From: a virus
Strand: one strand, 5' to 3'
Virus record (IMG/VR): IMGVR_UViG_3300021365_000014
Location: 1-64,000 of that record
Length of the DNA stretch: 64,000 bases
The notes under the pieces are model-generated. The model saw nothing but the letters and a program-made list of their open reading frames with translations, was not told where the DNA came from and did no database searches. Shown piece after piece: positions 1 to 8,688 of this stretch. Every line of letters begins with the position of its first letter. Position 1 is the first letter of the stretch. Both the position numbers and the translations under genes were made by a program.

Positions 1-888
1 AAAGGCAAGAAAGGTGAGAACAAAGGCTTCCAGGACGACAAGTACAAGGACTGGGCATCAGAGAGAATATATGATGACATCTACAAGCAGGCCAAGAAGA
101 ACGGCAAGAAGATGTTGGAAAAACTAGGCGAGCTGATGGACGATCACCAGGAGTGGGGCAAAGGTGATGGTGCAGGCAAGGATGGCAAGGATGGCAAGAA
201 GGGTGGCAAAGGTAAACCTGTGTACACCAAAGAAGAACTTAAGAAGATCAGAGACGAAGTGAAAGAAGCAATGGTGAGTGCGGCACAGAGCACAGGTGCA
301 AGTAATCTTCCAGGTGCTTTACAAAGGCTTGTGAAGGATCTTACAGAGCCTAAGATGGACTGGAGAGAGATACTACAACAACAGATAATGAGCACGTTGA
401 AGTCAGACTACACTTGGATGAGACCCAGCAGGAAATCATGGCACACATCTGCCATACTGCCAGGACAGAACAATGATGAGATGATTGACATATGTTTGGC
501 TCTTGATGCTTCTGGTTCAATAAGCAACGAACAGTGTAAAGAGTTCTTAACAGAAGTAAAAAACATAATGGATCAATACAAGGATTTTAGAATACATCTT
601 TGGAGTTTTGACACTGCGGTGTTCAATCCAAAAGTGTTCACACCAGACAACGCAGATGAACTGTTAGACTACCAACTGGGTTCAGGTGGTGGTACAGAAT
701 TCGAATGTAATTGGGACTACATGAAGGAAGAGGGCATAGAGCCCAAGAAGTTCGTGATGTTCACAGATGGTTGGCCTTTTGAAACTTGGGGTGACGAACA
801 CTACTGTGACACAATATTCTTGATTAACAATCCATACGAGAGAGACATAGAGGCTCCCTTCGGACTAACGGTACAGTACAATGATTAG
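1..888 (+). CDS. VWA-like (DUF2201-type) metallopeptidase-associated protein, C-terminal part
   Basis: The reading frame is open from base 1, so the gene starts before the window and only about 295 C-terminal residues are seen. A charged, Gly/Lys-rich linker (about codons 45-75) precedes a von Willebrand A-like domain. That domain keeps the metal-ion-dependent adhesion site: DASGS after LAL, a Thr in GGGTEF, and an Asp in FTDGWP. The arrangement matches the putative metallopeptidase plus VWA-like family found in bacteria and T4-like marine phages; the HExxH protease half would lie outside the window. The role in phage is unknown, with protein unfolding or processing being a guess. The stop overlaps the start of the next small gene. 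Confidence 0.7.
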   Translation, partial: KGKKGENKGFQDDKYKDWASERIYDDIYKQAKKNGKKMLEKLGELMDDHQEWGKGDGAGKDGKDGKKGGKGKPVYTKEELKKIRDEVKEAMVSAAQSTGASNLPGALQRLVKDLTEPKMDWREILQQQIMSTLKSDYTWMRPSRKSWHTSAILPGQNNDEMIDICLALDASGSISNEQCKEFLTEVKNIMDQYKDFRIHLWSFDTAVFNPKVFTPDNADELLDYQLGSGGGTEFECNWDYMKEEGIEPKKFVMFTDGWPFETWGDEHYCDTIFLINNPYERDIEAPFGLTVQYND

Positions 889-991
889 GTTGCTCTGGGA
901 AACTTTCAAAGACTGGTTCTTCAATGAGGTATCAATATCCATAATGAGTTTTGGATTACTACTAATAGCACTGTGGAGTTACCTGTCATGA
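881..991 (+). CDS. 36-residue single-pass membrane protein
   Basis: A short ORF with ATG at 881 overlaps the stop of the VWA gene (886-888). It encodes 36 residues: an amphipathic N-terminus followed by one hydrophobic segment (SIMSFGLLLIALW). Its stop overlaps the ATG of the next tiny ORF. The tight overlap on both sides supports translation, but I recognise no family. Confidence 0.45.
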   Translation: MIRLLWETFKDWFFNEVSISIMSFGLLLIALWSYLS

Positions 992-1059
992 TCAGTGCAG
1001 TAATAAAAGCGTCATTAGTTATGGCCTTGATTTTAATAATTTTAAATTGGATGTTGTAA
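988..1059 (+). CDS. 23-residue hydrophobic peptide
   Basis: ATG at 988 overlaps the upstream TGA (ATGA), and the TAA at 1057-1059 overlaps the next ATG (TAATG). The 23 residues are almost entirely one membrane segment (LVMALILIILNW). The overlap pattern argues for a translated membrane peptide. No function is recognisable. Confidence 0.35.
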   Translation: MISAVIKASLVMALILIILNWML

Positions 1060-1415
1060 TGATGATGTTTCCAAACACGAATCCATACACGGGCAAACTT
1101 GAGAAGGTGAAGAACCTACGCAACTGGATGATAGATGCCGCAACGATCCTGTTTGACGACAGCAAGAATGATCTGAGGGCATTGCCAAAGACAGTGAGAC
1201 TTCAATTACTCGTGACTTTGAGTTTCCTTTGGAGCACTGCATTTACAATCTATTTCTGGGGCATAAGAACCGACATATGGTTGAGTTGGTTCCTAGGACA
1301 CATAGCAATAATATTCGTGGCCTACTACACATTCAAACAGTTCCACGGTAAAGCACACACAATGAAAGCAGACAAGACAGAGCCTCCAATGTACGATGAT
1401 GTGTGGGGAGCCTAA
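1059..1415 (+). CDS. Small two-span membrane protein
   Basis: About 118 residues starting at the ATG at 1059, which overlaps the upstream stop; a TTG further upstream is a less likely start. There are two hydrophobic stretches near residues 50-70 (LLVTLSFLWSTAFTIYF) and 78-98 (WFLGHIAIIFVAYYTF). The N-terminus is polar and the short C-terminus is charged. Together with the two tiny membrane peptides upstream it forms a small membrane-protein cluster. No family recognised. Confidence 0.6.
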   Translation: MMMFPNTNPYTGKLEKVKNLRNWMIDAATILFDDSKNDLRALPKTVRLQLLVTLSFLWSTAFTIYFWGIRTDIWLSWFLGHIAIIFVAYYTFKQFHGKAHTMKADKTEPPMYDDVWGA

Positions 1416-1681
1416 TGAAAGTAAATCCAAACAACTTCTTCAAAAGAGAACTTGACATATTACCACCACACTTTGTTAACACCGTCGTAAAGGCACATGA
1501 GTCCGACGTGGAAAAAATGCGTAAATGGATATATGAAAACTGCACAGGCAGATATTCAATTACCAAAGATGTAATTTACCAAGGCGACACTTCGAGATCG
1601 ATCACTGTACTTGGTTTTGAGAATCCGGGAGACCTTACCTTGTTCGCATTGAGTGGTATTGCCCAAATTAATCAAAACTAA
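1415..1681 (+). CDS. Conserved hypothetical protein, 88 residues
   Basis: The ATG at 1415 overlaps the previous stop (TAATG). The 88-residue soluble protein has a predicted helical N-terminal half (FFKRELDILPPHFV) and a more beta-like C-terminal half. It resembles the small uncharacterised proteins of T4-like marine phages. It is the last gene before a promoter, so it probably ends the upstream transcription unit. Confidence 0.55.
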   Translation: MKVNPNNFFKRELDILPPHFVNTVVKAHESDVEKMRKWIYENCTGRYSITKDVIYQGDTSRSITVLGFENPGDLTLFALSGIAQINQN

Positions 1682-1684
1682 CCG

Positions 1685-1713
1685 TTGCACTCCATAACTA
1701 ATTTTAGTATAAT
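1685..1713 (+). promoter_or_regulatory. Sigma70-like promoter
   Basis: TTGCAC at 1685-1690 and a perfect TATAAT at 1708-1713 are separated by 17 bases, in the only intergenic gap of this region. A purine-rich ribosome site (AGGAG) lies just before the ATG at 1755. The minus-10 is strong and the minus-35 weak, which fits a host-RNA-polymerase early or middle promoter. Confidence 0.55.
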
Positions 1714-1754
1714 ATACGTATATTAATACCAATTGCAATTAGGAGAAAAAACAA

Positions 1755-2069
1755 ATGGCAAATGAAGAAACAAAAAAAACGGAAACTGTTGAAGCACCAG
1801 CGACGGCGACGGCCCAGGCTACTGCTCCAGCACAACCACAACCAGACCCAATGGCATTATCGATTGGAGACTTGAAAGGTCTATCATCAGTGATTGATGT
1901 GGCATCTACAAGAGGTGCTTTCAAAGCCAACGAATTGGCTGGCGTAGGAATACTCTATAACAAACTACAGGCGTTCTTGGCCAAAATGGCACCAGAACAA
2001 CAGCCTGCAGGCACAGTAGGAGCAGGAGCACCAACAACGGTGGCACCAGCGACTGCGGAAGGAAAATAA
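1755..2069 (+). CDS. Ala/Pro-rich small phage protein
   Basis: 104 residues with low-complexity Ala/Pro/Thr tails around a central conserved block (about residues 33-75, including SIGDLKGLSSVIDVASTRGA). I know this block from hypothetical proteins of T4-like marine phages. It has a clear AGGAG ribosome site and is the first gene behind the 1685-1713 promoter, so it is likely well expressed. The function is unknown; the flexible tails suggest a protein-binding or virion-associated role. Confidence 0.65.
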   Translation: MANEETKKTETVEAPATATAQATAPAQPQPDPMALSIGDLKGLSSVIDVASTRGAFKANELAGVGILYNKLQAFLAKMAPEQQPAGTVGAGAPTTVAPATAEGK

Positions 2070-2611
2070 TGGCAACACTAATGAACGTGAACGACCAGGC
2101 TATGCCAATGGGTGCAGACTCAGGAGCAGGTGAAGGTCAGACAGGTCCAAAGAGACACTTCAAACACATTGGAGAACTTGTGGACGGTAAAGCGAAAGTT
2201 GTGATAATGTACAGAACAGTACCAGACGAACCAAACAACTGTCTGGTGGTCGGAACCAAGTTTTTACCTGACTTGTATCACAATGCATTAATGAAGGCTG
2301 TGGAATCAGAAGGTGGACAATCTGCTGATGAGTTCGCGGACTTCGCCAGCAGACAGACGTTCCCAGATGGGACCAACATGTTGGCCATGATGCACAACGA
2401 TAACTACATCAAGAAGTTCAAGACCAACGAGATAATGGTCACTTTTGGCAATACAGACGACGGCAGGATCTTGTTAAACAAATTGAACGAGATGATTGCT
2501 AAGGAAAAAGGCACTTCTGTAAAAGAAATGGCCGCTGATCCTGATGCACCAGCACCAGCAAAGAAGACTACAAAGAAAGCGGATGCCAAAAAGACAACCG
2601 CCAAAGAATAA
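2069..2611 (+). CDS. Conserved phage hypothetical protein with Lys/Ala-rich tail
   Basis: 180 residues; the ATG at 2069 overlaps the previous stop (TAATG). A globular core (about residues 30-140) is followed by a Lys/Ala/Thr-rich tail like those of nucleic-acid-binding proteins. The same gene pair (Ala/Pro-rich protein plus this one) occurs in marine T4-like phages as far as I recall. No catalytic motif is visible. Confidence 0.6.
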   Translation: MATLMNVNDQAMPMGADSGAGEGQTGPKRHFKHIGELVDGKAKVVIMYRTVPDEPNNCLVVGTKFLPDLYHNALMKAVESEGGQSADEFADFASRQTFPDGTNMLAMMHNDNYIKKFKTNEIMVTFGNTDDGRILLNKLNEMIAKEKGTSVKEMAADPDAPAPAKKTTKKADAKKTTAKE

Positions 2612-2933
2612 GACATGGGTACAACTGACGCAAGATTTCGTCAAGGAATGGCCGGAAGTTCTAGAAGGATTACAGTTTCAGAACATGCCGGTCAAGTACC
2701 TGTTATACATAGACATCATACTTAAAAATAACATCACCATACACTACAACATCGCCAAAGAACTGCAAACCAAGAAACAGGAAACGATCGCTAGGTTCCT
2801 AAGGAAGACAATTGAACAGAACTACCTCAAGATAAAAAGTGTGGACATGAAATTCGATATTCCTACACTAAAGAAGGACATGGAGTCACGAACTTCGTTG
2901 GTGATGTCTAAGACTTTTAAAGATAATGTTTGA
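2583..2933 (+). CDS. Small conserved phage protein, possibly gp33-like
   Basis: About 116 residues. Conserved-looking sequence starts around KTWVQLTQDFVKEWP, but no ATG sits there. The nearest in-frame ATGs (2583, 2544) lie inside the upstream gene, so the start is uncertain. The protein is helical and basic. T4-like marine phages carry a similar small protein of unknown function; similarity to the late-transcription accessory factor gp33 is a guess I cannot support by motif. The stop overlaps the deacetylase start. Confidence 0.55.
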   Translation: MPKRQPPKNKTWVQLTQDFVKEWPEVLEGLQFQNMPVKYLLYIDIILKNNITIHYNIAKELQTKKQETIARFLRKTIEQNYLKIKSVDMKFDIPTLKKDMESRTSLVMSKTFKDNV

Positions 2934-3561
2934 TAAAAAATTTCTCATAATAACTGCACACCCAGATGATCTAGAAATGGGCTGTGGTGGTCTTGTTGCT
3001 AAAATAAACAAGAACGGCGGTTCTGTCACCAATCTAATACTAGTAAAACCGTCAGTAGAACACAATGTTAACAGAGACGAACAAATAGTACGGAACGAAT
3101 TAGAAAAAAGCAAGAGTGTGTTAAATTTTGAAACTGCAATATACGACACGCCGTTATATGATAATGGTAGGCCGAATCTAACACTGACAAATAATTTAAT
3201 ATCATATGCTGAATCTTGCATCAACGAACACGAAATATTAATATCGCATTGGAGGGAAGACCACCACCAAGACCATAGGGTGTGCTATGATGTGGCAAGA
3301 AGTATATCAAGGAAACACTTCAAACAATTTTGGTGCATGGACGAACCACCATACAATTTACACTACAAAAATTTTGATTGTAATCACTATGTGGATATCA
3401 CAGACTGTGTAGATCAAAAAAGGCAAGCTCTAGAATCATATAGTACATACTTTAATAACTTTTCAATTGATACCATTATCGATTACAACAAATACAGGGG
3501 GAGTTTTTTAGGTGAAAACAAAGTTGCAGAAACATTTCATCTAATGTATAATAAGATATGA
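2926..3561 (+). CDS. PIG-L/LmbE-type zinc deacetylase
   Basis: 211 residues, about the usual length. The family signature AHPDD (residues 11-15) and a second metal and active-site segment (HWREDHHQDHR, about 107-117) are intact. The family removes N-acetyl groups from GlcNAc-type sugars, as in mycothiol and GPI synthesis or antibiotic aminosugars. The ATG at 2926 overlaps the previous stop, and the gene overlaps the following epimerase by 4 bases, so the two are co-translated. A cytoplasmic sugar-modifying role is inferred; the substrate is unknown. Confidence 0.8.
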   Translation: MFDKKFLIITAHPDDLEMGCGGLVAKINKNGGSVTNLILVKPSVEHNVNRDEQIVRNELEKSKSVLNFETAIYDTPLYDNGRPNLTLTNNLISYAESCINEHEILISHWREDHHQDHRVCYDVARSISRKHFKQFWCMDEPPYNLHYKNFDCNHYVDITDCVDQKRQALESYSTYFNNFSIDTIIDYNKYRGSFLGENKVAETFHLMYNKI

Positions 3562-4559
3562 AAATTTTAGTATTAGGAGGCTACGGATTCATAGGTAGTC
3601 ATATTTGTCAGCAATTAAAAGCAGAAGGTCACACAATAGGAATAGTAGACTGTTATCATCAATACTACACATTTCCTGATTGGGAATACCATCCTGTGTT
3701 AAATCAGAGGAAATCAATAACTGGAACTGACAATGAATACATCGGACAGATCGAGAACCTACAATTCATGGAGCAGACGTTTGAGGATTTCAAACCGGAC
3801 AGAGTAATACACGTGGCCACATATCCCAACGCAAGGATGGTCAAAAGAAATGTGCTTGACGCCACCAACAACATGGTCACTGCCACCGCTTACATACTTG
3901 ACCTATGTGTTAAACACAAAGTACAAAAAATTGTTTATGCATCAAGCAGTATGGTATACGGAGAGTTTGATAACAAGATCCCGGACGAATCCGTTGTACC
4001 AAAACCAAACACACTCTATGGATCATACAAAAGGCAAGGCGAGATCATGTGCAAGATATGGCACAGAGAGTATGGACTGAACTACGTTATAATGAGACCT
4101 TCGGCGTTATACGGAGAGAAGGACACAATCACCAGAGTCATAAGCCAATTGACCAAGGCCGCACTCACCACGGGCGAGATGACTGTGCAAGGGCCAGACA
4201 ATAAATTAGACTTTAGTAATGTGCTTGATGTGGCAAAGTATTTTGCAATGGCGACCACTAACGAAGTAGTAAACGAGACCTTTAACTGCACCAGGGGAAA
4301 TGGTAGGAAGATAGTGCATGCCGCGGAAATCGTCAGAGACACACTAGGGGTTGGTGAGATCATTACCAAGCCACATGACTCATTCTATCCAAACAGGGAC
4401 ACTCTCAACAGTGACAAGGCCAAGTCCATGCTGAACTTCAATCCAACTATAGATATCGAAGAGGGAATACCAAATTACATAAATTGGTTCATGAGACAGC
4501 CTTTTTATTTTGAGAATCTAGATATTAATAAAAAATTTCAGTTGGATACAGCGATTTAA
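3558..4559 (+). CDS. NAD-dependent nucleotide-sugar epimerase/dehydratase (extended SDR)
   Basis: 333 residues. The Rossmann NAD motif GGYGFIGSH is at residues 7-15, the catalytic Ser is in YASSSMVYG (about 128-135), and the catalytic pair is Y154/K158 (YGSYK). These are the GalE/RmlB-type extended SDR hallmarks. It probably epimerises, dehydrates or reduces a nucleotide sugar. It overlaps the PIG-L gene by 4 bases, and its 3' end overlaps the convergent gene by 35 bases. It likely supplies the pathway served by the glycosyl, amino and carbamoyl transferases on the other strand. Confidence 0.88.
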   Translation: MKILVLGGYGFIGSHICQQLKAEGHTIGIVDCYHQYYTFPDWEYHPVLNQRKSITGTDNEYIGQIENLQFMEQTFEDFKPDRVIHVATYPNARMVKRNVLDATNNMVTATAYILDLCVKHKVQKIVYASSSMVYGEFDNKIPDESVVPKPNTLYGSYKRQGEIMCKIWHREYGLNYVIMRPSALYGEKDTITRVISQLTKAALTTGEMTVQGPDNKLDFSNVLDVAKYFAMATTNEVVNETFNCTRGNGRKIVHAAEIVRDTLGVGEIITKPHDSFYPNRDTLNSDKAKSMLNFNPTIDIEEGIPNYINWFMRQPFYFENLDINKKFQLDTAI

Positions 4560-5850
4560 ATTTGCTCCTGCAAAAATCCCATGTGTATGTTTGAAGTATG
4601 ATGTCTTCATTATAATCACTTTTCTCAGTGAATTTTTTGCCATCCGTGGCACCTTTGGCCAACCATTCATTTTTGGTTTCTAACCATTTTTTCAATCTGT
4701 GCTGTGTCTCCACTGTGGGTTTTTTGTATTGCCATAACACTAACTTGGATACTTCTCTGAAAGCATTTTTCCATGCCGTGTAATTGTCGGGTGCCAACAC
4801 AGTTTCGTTTGAAATGATAGGTACGACTTCGTGCGGTTGGGATAACGTGAAGTCCAAGATATTATCATCTGGCGTTTCCAGGCACAGTGTTTTATTGTAC
4901 AAGTTGATGTTGAAGGTCCCGTACGCAATATTCAACTCCTGTAAATGTGCATAGAATATCCTGTGCCTTTTTGTCAATGCCCTGTCAACAGTGTAATCAA
5001 ACATGAAAGTTTCCTTGACCTTGCTCTTTGCAAAAACGGCATAAAAATATTCTGTGCTTGATGTTGTGGACGCTTGTTTGTATGCCTGTGTCCTACCGTC
5101 TACGTTGCGTATCCAATGCAGTTTATTTTTTAAGTTATTCTGATATACATGATTTTTAAGTAAGTCATAATTTTCTTGTTCAAATGGTTCTCCGTTTGAA
5201 ATAAAGCAAATGTCAAAACAGTCTTTGTTGTCTGGGACACTAATGTTGTATATGAAGGGATAGTCATATATCTGTGTTTTTATATGTGACAGTGACTTGC
5301 CTGGCAAATAGAAAGTGTTGCCTGACCTGTATATCTTCAAGTCTTCCCAGTAAGACGGATAGAACAAACCATCATCCGAAGTATCTGAGTATTTCATGTA
5401 TCTTGCTATTGGTATTTTGCATGTTGATATGTTTTCCATAACGTTGGACAAATCATAGTGTTGTTCCAGATAATCGAAATCATAATCAAAATTGTGTGTA
5501 TGATAATTGACATCTTTGTAATCACGCAGTAACTTTATGTCTTGGTCAGCAAATTGCCTAGGAAACAGGAACGTATCACCCTCCTGCTGTAGTTCATTTG
5601 CCCAAACATGAACCTGGGTGGCTTGATGCTGTTCTGGAATGTAATCAAAATCAAAATCACTGTAATCAATTTTACTACTCAACATCCATTGGTATCGTGT
5701 TTGTGTCTCCGGCAACATTCTTTTCGCAATTTCCAAATAACTGTCAACAAACGGTATGACCACCGCGTGGGGGAACACAGACTTTATCACTGCTATATTG
5801 TCCCTGCTTTTACTGTTTCCAAAATCTATTGCTATGCAATCAAACACCAT
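4525..5850 (-). CDS. Duplicated glycosyltransferase-like protein lacking a clear DxD
   Basis: 441 residues, last gene of the long minus operon. Residues 246-277 (IRNVDGRTQAYKQASTTSST...YFYAVFAKSK) align by eye with residues 35-68 of the protein at 16553-17452 (AKRVDGVVGFDNAHKAAA...FFISVDGDN), but the DGD is replaced by AKS. A similar block occurs at about residues 28-90 (PFVDSYLEIAKRM, then YQWMLSSKIDYSDFDFDY). The protein therefore looks like two degenerate GT-A-like repeats. A binding or regulatory role is possible; catalytic activity is doubtful. It overlaps the DegT gene by 11 bases. Confidence 0.6.
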   Translation of the reverse strand: MVFDCIAIDFGNSKSRDNIAVIKSVFPHAVVIPFVDSYLEIAKRMLPETQTRYQWMLSSKIDYSDFDFDYIPEQHQATQVHVWANELQQEGDTFLFPRQFADQDIKLLRDYKDVNYHTHNFDYDFDYLEQHYDLSNVMENISTCKIPIARYMKYSDTSDDGLFYPSYWEDLKIYRSGNTFYLPGKSLSHIKTQIYDYPFIYNISVPDNKDCFDICFISNGEPFEQENYDLLKNHVYQNNLKNKLHWIRNVDGRTQAYKQASTTSSTEYFYAVFAKSKVKETFMFDYTVDRALTKRHRIFYAHLQELNIAYGTFNINLYNKTLCLETPDDNILDFTLSQPHEVVPIISNETVLAPDNYTAWKNAFREVSKLVLWQYKKPTVETQHRLKKWLETKNEWLAKGATDGKKFTEKSDYNEDIILQTYTWDFCRSKFKSLYPTEIFY

Positions 5851-6922
5851 AGTACTCCTTGATGGAGTCGCAAACGTGTAAAACCTCGTCCTTCTTAAGG
5901 AAAGGATGTATGGGTAACGAAATCACGTCCTGACACAACTTTTCTGCATTTGGCATTTCCTGTCCGGTATCAAACATCTTCATCCTTGACATGGGTTGTG
6001 GATAATGTATTTGCGTTTGAATCTTTTTGGTATCAAGAAACGCCTTGAGTCCGTCCCTGTCTTGTGCCCTAATAACAAGTTTGTGATTATTTGATGTTGT
6101 GTCTGAACTTGATTCTATTGAACTTATTCCTATGTCATTTAATTTTTTTGTGTACCACTGCCTGACCTTTTTTGATCTAGACAACAAAGACTTATACTTG
6201 GAAAGTAAAAAATTCAAAACGTTGGCATGGTCATTGCTTAGGCATGAGTTGTATCCGTGTTCTAACTTGCCCGTGCCTTTGCCATGGTATCGCAGGCTAC
6301 GGATAAACTTCGCTTCTTCGATGTCATCTGTGAGCACCATCCCCCCGTTGCCAAAACAAGGCAATGGTTTGCTTGGGGCGAAACTGAGACTGCTTATGTC
6401 ACCCAACTTGCCACTTGGTATTTTTTTGTAAAAACTTCCGAGGCTCTGTGCGGCATCTTCTATCAGAGGTATTTTGTGTTTGTCACAGTACTGTCTTAGT
6501 CTATCGTAATCTGCAAGATTGCCAAATAGGTTCACGTACACCAATGCATCGGGTAAGATTGTGGCAGGTAGGTTTGCGATCAATCCTTTCCTGTCAACAT
6601 CAACGAAAGTAATTGTCGCCCCGGTCCTTTTGATCGCTTCCGCTGTGGCTAGATAACTGACCGCTGGACACAGTACATTTGACCCTGGTCCTATTCCTTT
6701 GACCCTTAAAGAAAAATAAAGTGCGTCGGTGCCACTACCTACCGCTACTCCATATTTTCTCTTTGTGAATTTTGCTACAGATTTTTCAAACTTGTCTAAC
6801 CAAGATCCTTCTGTGTGGCTAGTACTAACAACATCACCTGATCTCCAAACTTCTTTTGCCCTACGTGTGATTCTCCAACTGTAGGCATCATAGATCCTAT
6901 CCACTCCACCAAACTTAATCAT
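5840..6922 (-). CDS. DegT/DnrJ/EryC1/StrS-type sugar aminotransferase
   Basis: 360 residues, full length for the family. Visible hallmarks are VGSGTDAL (61-68), the PLP-contacting Asp in IEDAAQS (D156), and the PLP Schiff-base lysine in SFAPSKPLP (about K185) followed by GNGGMV. The family transfers an amino group from Glu or Gln to a keto-sugar nucleotide. The ATG at 6922 overlaps the stop of the tiny lipoprotein (TGATG). The product is probably an aminosugar nucleotide; the epimerase and PIG-L genes nearby fit this. Confidence 0.9.
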   Translation of the reverse strand: MIKFGGVDRIYDAYSWRITRRAKEVWRSGDVVSTSHTEGSWLDKFEKSVAKFTKRKYGVAVGSGTDALYFSLRVKGIGPGSNVLCPAVSYLATAEAIKRTGATITFVDVDRKGLIANLPATILPDALVYVNLFGNLADYDRLRQYCDKHKIPLIEDAAQSLGSFYKKIPSGKLGDISSLSFAPSKPLPCFGNGGMVLTDDIEEAKFIRSLRYHGKGTGKLEHGYNSCLSNDHANVLNFLLSKYKSLLSRSKKVRQWYTKKLNDIGISSIESSSDTTSNNHKLVIRAQDRDGLKAFLDTKKIQTQIHYPQPMSRMKMFDTGQEMPNAEKLCQDVISLPIHPFLKKDEVLHVCDSIKEYYGV

Positions 6923-7071
6923 CAGAATTCTTTCTTAACACCCACATGTGGATTCTCCACACAACTGTCGGTTATTTCTTTCACAGTCTCTTTCTTTAGA
7001 TCTACAACACACGTCGCAGATGGTTTTATTCCACAACCAACTAACAACAACAAAATTATGATATACTTCAT
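6922..7071 (-). CDS. 49-residue lipoprotein
   Basis: A short gene read on the minus strand. ATG at 7071 overlaps the carbamoyltransferase stop (ATGA), and its stop overlaps the DegT start. The N-terminus (MKYIIILLLLVGCG) is a signal peptide with a lipobox cysteine at position 13. The mature part is about 37 residues and contains two more Cys. It would be anchored to a membrane and could act as an entry-exclusion or surface factor, as small phage lipoproteins do; that role is inference. Confidence 0.6.
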   Translation of the reverse strand: MKYIIILLLLVGCGIKPSATCVVDLKKETVKEITDSCVENPHVGVKKEF

Positions 7072-8540
7072 CCTAGCACTTTCACTCCATATTTGTTGGT
7101 AAATGCTTTACCATCTTCCCTGTCGTTCACGATCGGTTGTCCTTTTATGTTCAAACTGGTGTTCAAAAGTATGGGACAACCTGTCTGTCGTTTCCATTCC
7201 GTCAACAACGCATGGAACCCTGGATTATCCGTCTTACGCACCGTTTGAACCCTGGAAGTGTGATCATGATGTATTATGGCAGGGAAGTCTTTACCATGCG
7301 TACACGCCGCTGTAAATTGCATATAAGGGGTGTTTTGGACTGCTGTAGGCAGGGTGAAATACTCATTTACATCCTCCTCTAATATGGCCGGAGCGAATGG
7401 TCTGAACTTCTGTCTTTTCTTGATCGAGTTTACCAAATCCTTGATGTCCTCACCCCGCGGGTCTGCCAACAGTGATCTATTACCAAGTGCCCTTGGACCA
7501 AACTCCGCCCTGCCACTTGCAACTCCCACCATCTTGTTTTCCTTCAATTCTTTTATCAGTGCGTCCACAGGGTACTCGCCATCTATGTTGTGTCCAAGGA
7601 ATGGGTGTTCCCACTTGAGGTGTCTCCTGTGGTGTGCGGCTATGCAACCCAGACTAGATCCTGCGTCACCTGGGTTTGGAATGATCCATATGTTGTCAAA
7701 CAATCCCATGTTGGCCAATACCCTGTTCGCGGCACAGTTCAACGCTACACCACCTGCATACACGAGGTTACGTGATCCGTACTTACTTGCCCTGTGCCAT
7801 AACTCTGCAAGGCACTCTTCTGTGACTGCTTGTATGCTGGCGGCTATGTCCATCACATCTGCATTTGGTTCCCAATCACTCAATCCCCTGTGTAGATTCT
7901 TTTTGAGTTTGAATGGTGTCTGATGCACGAAGTCGTCATAGATTTTCTGTTTGTACTTTGGTGTTCCGTATGCGGCCATGCCCATCAAGATGTACTCCTC
8001 TTCTGCAGGTTTTAGTCCACATCGATGCGTAAATGCACTGTAAAGTATTCCTATGCTGTGTGGATAGTTGAGTGTTTCTTTTCTCTCAATCCAAACTTTG
8101 TCAGCAGTTGATATACTAACTGTTTCCCATTCACCTATTGCGTCCACTGTGAGTATTGTTGCTCCTGTGTCCTTGAACGGTGAAGTGAAGTATCCTGCCG
8201 CGGCGTGTGAGTCATGGTGTTTTACATATTCATCTATCTTGATATTAAAGTGATCCAAATGCCATTGTGGCATCTCTGTGTAACTTAATGCTGTAGCCCA
8301 TTGTCCTGCGTACAACTGTCTTGTTTTCTTCAGCAAAGGTCTCTCGTAGTAAACAACCTTATCAAATGGTCCAAATGTTTTTGCCTCGTCAACTATCTTT
8401 TGGTTGAGATAATGATCGTTCTTGATCTTTGAATAACGTTCACTGTGTGCCGCCCACAGTATCTCACCTATGCCTGAACTGTAATCCACAACAGCCATTG
8501 CGGCATCGTGGTTCATACAATTAATTCCAAGTATTCTCAT
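7068..8540 (-). CDS. O-carbamoyltransferase, NodU/CmcH/TobZ family
   Basis: 490 residues, somewhat shorter than the usual 550-600. The Kae1-like N-terminal half has HDAA (11-14), the catalytic region HHDSHAAAGY (108-117) and VDAIGE (about 132-137). The nucleotide/metal region YAGGVALNCAAN and the YrdC-like C-terminal motif EFGPRALGNRS are intact. The family uses carbamoyl phosphate and ATP to carbamoylate hydroxyl groups of sugars or nucleosides. The operon context suggests a sugar or nucleotide acceptor. Carbamoylation of DNA base adducts is also conceivable for phages. Confidence 0.9.
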   Translation of the reverse strand: MRILGINCMNHDAAMAVVDYSSGIGEILWAAHSERYSKIKNDHYLNQKIVDEAKTFGPFDKVVYYERPLLKKTRQLYAGQWATALSYTEMPQWHLDHFNIKIDEYVKHHDSHAAAGYFTSPFKDTGATILTVDAIGEWETVSISTADKVWIERKETLNYPHSIGILYSAFTHRCGLKPAEEEYILMGMAAYGTPKYKQKIYDDFVHQTPFKLKKNLHRGLSDWEPNADVMDIAASIQAVTEECLAELWHRASKYGSRNLVYAGGVALNCAANRVLANMGLFDNIWIIPNPGDAGSSLGCIAAHHRRHLKWEHPFLGHNIDGEYPVDALIKELKENKMVGVASGRAEFGPRALGNRSLLADPRGEDIKDLVNSIKKRQKFRPFAPAILEEDVNEYFTLPTAVQNTPYMQFTAACTHGKDFPAIIHHDHTSRVQTVRKTDNPGFHALLTEWKRQTGCPILLNTSLNIKGQPIVNDREDGKAFTNKYGVKVLG

Positions 8541-8688
8541 CTTGCTCCTTGTGCCATCCCATGTCTTCTATTTGTGTGCTGTTACACTTTGGACATACCC
8601 ATCCTTCGTCTGTGTTAAAATCTTGTGCAAGATCTTGTGGTGCACCACGCCACTTACAATTATAACAGTACCAGTTCCACCATGTCAT
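8521..8688 (-). CDS. 55-residue zinc-ribbon protein
   Basis: A small gene on the minus strand. ATG at 8688 overlaps the GNAT stop (ATGA), and its 3' end overlaps the carbamoyltransferase start by 20 bases. It has two CxxC knuckles (CYNC near residues 8-11 and CPKC near 32-35), which would form one rubredoxin-like or zinc-ribbon metal site. The N-terminus is Trp-rich. It could be an electron carrier for the radical SAM enzymes or a structural partner of the carbamoyltransferase; neither can be shown here. Confidence 0.65.
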   Translation of the reverse strand: MTWWNWYCYNCKWRGAPQDLAQDFNTDEGWVCPKCNSTQIEDMGWHKEQDENTWN

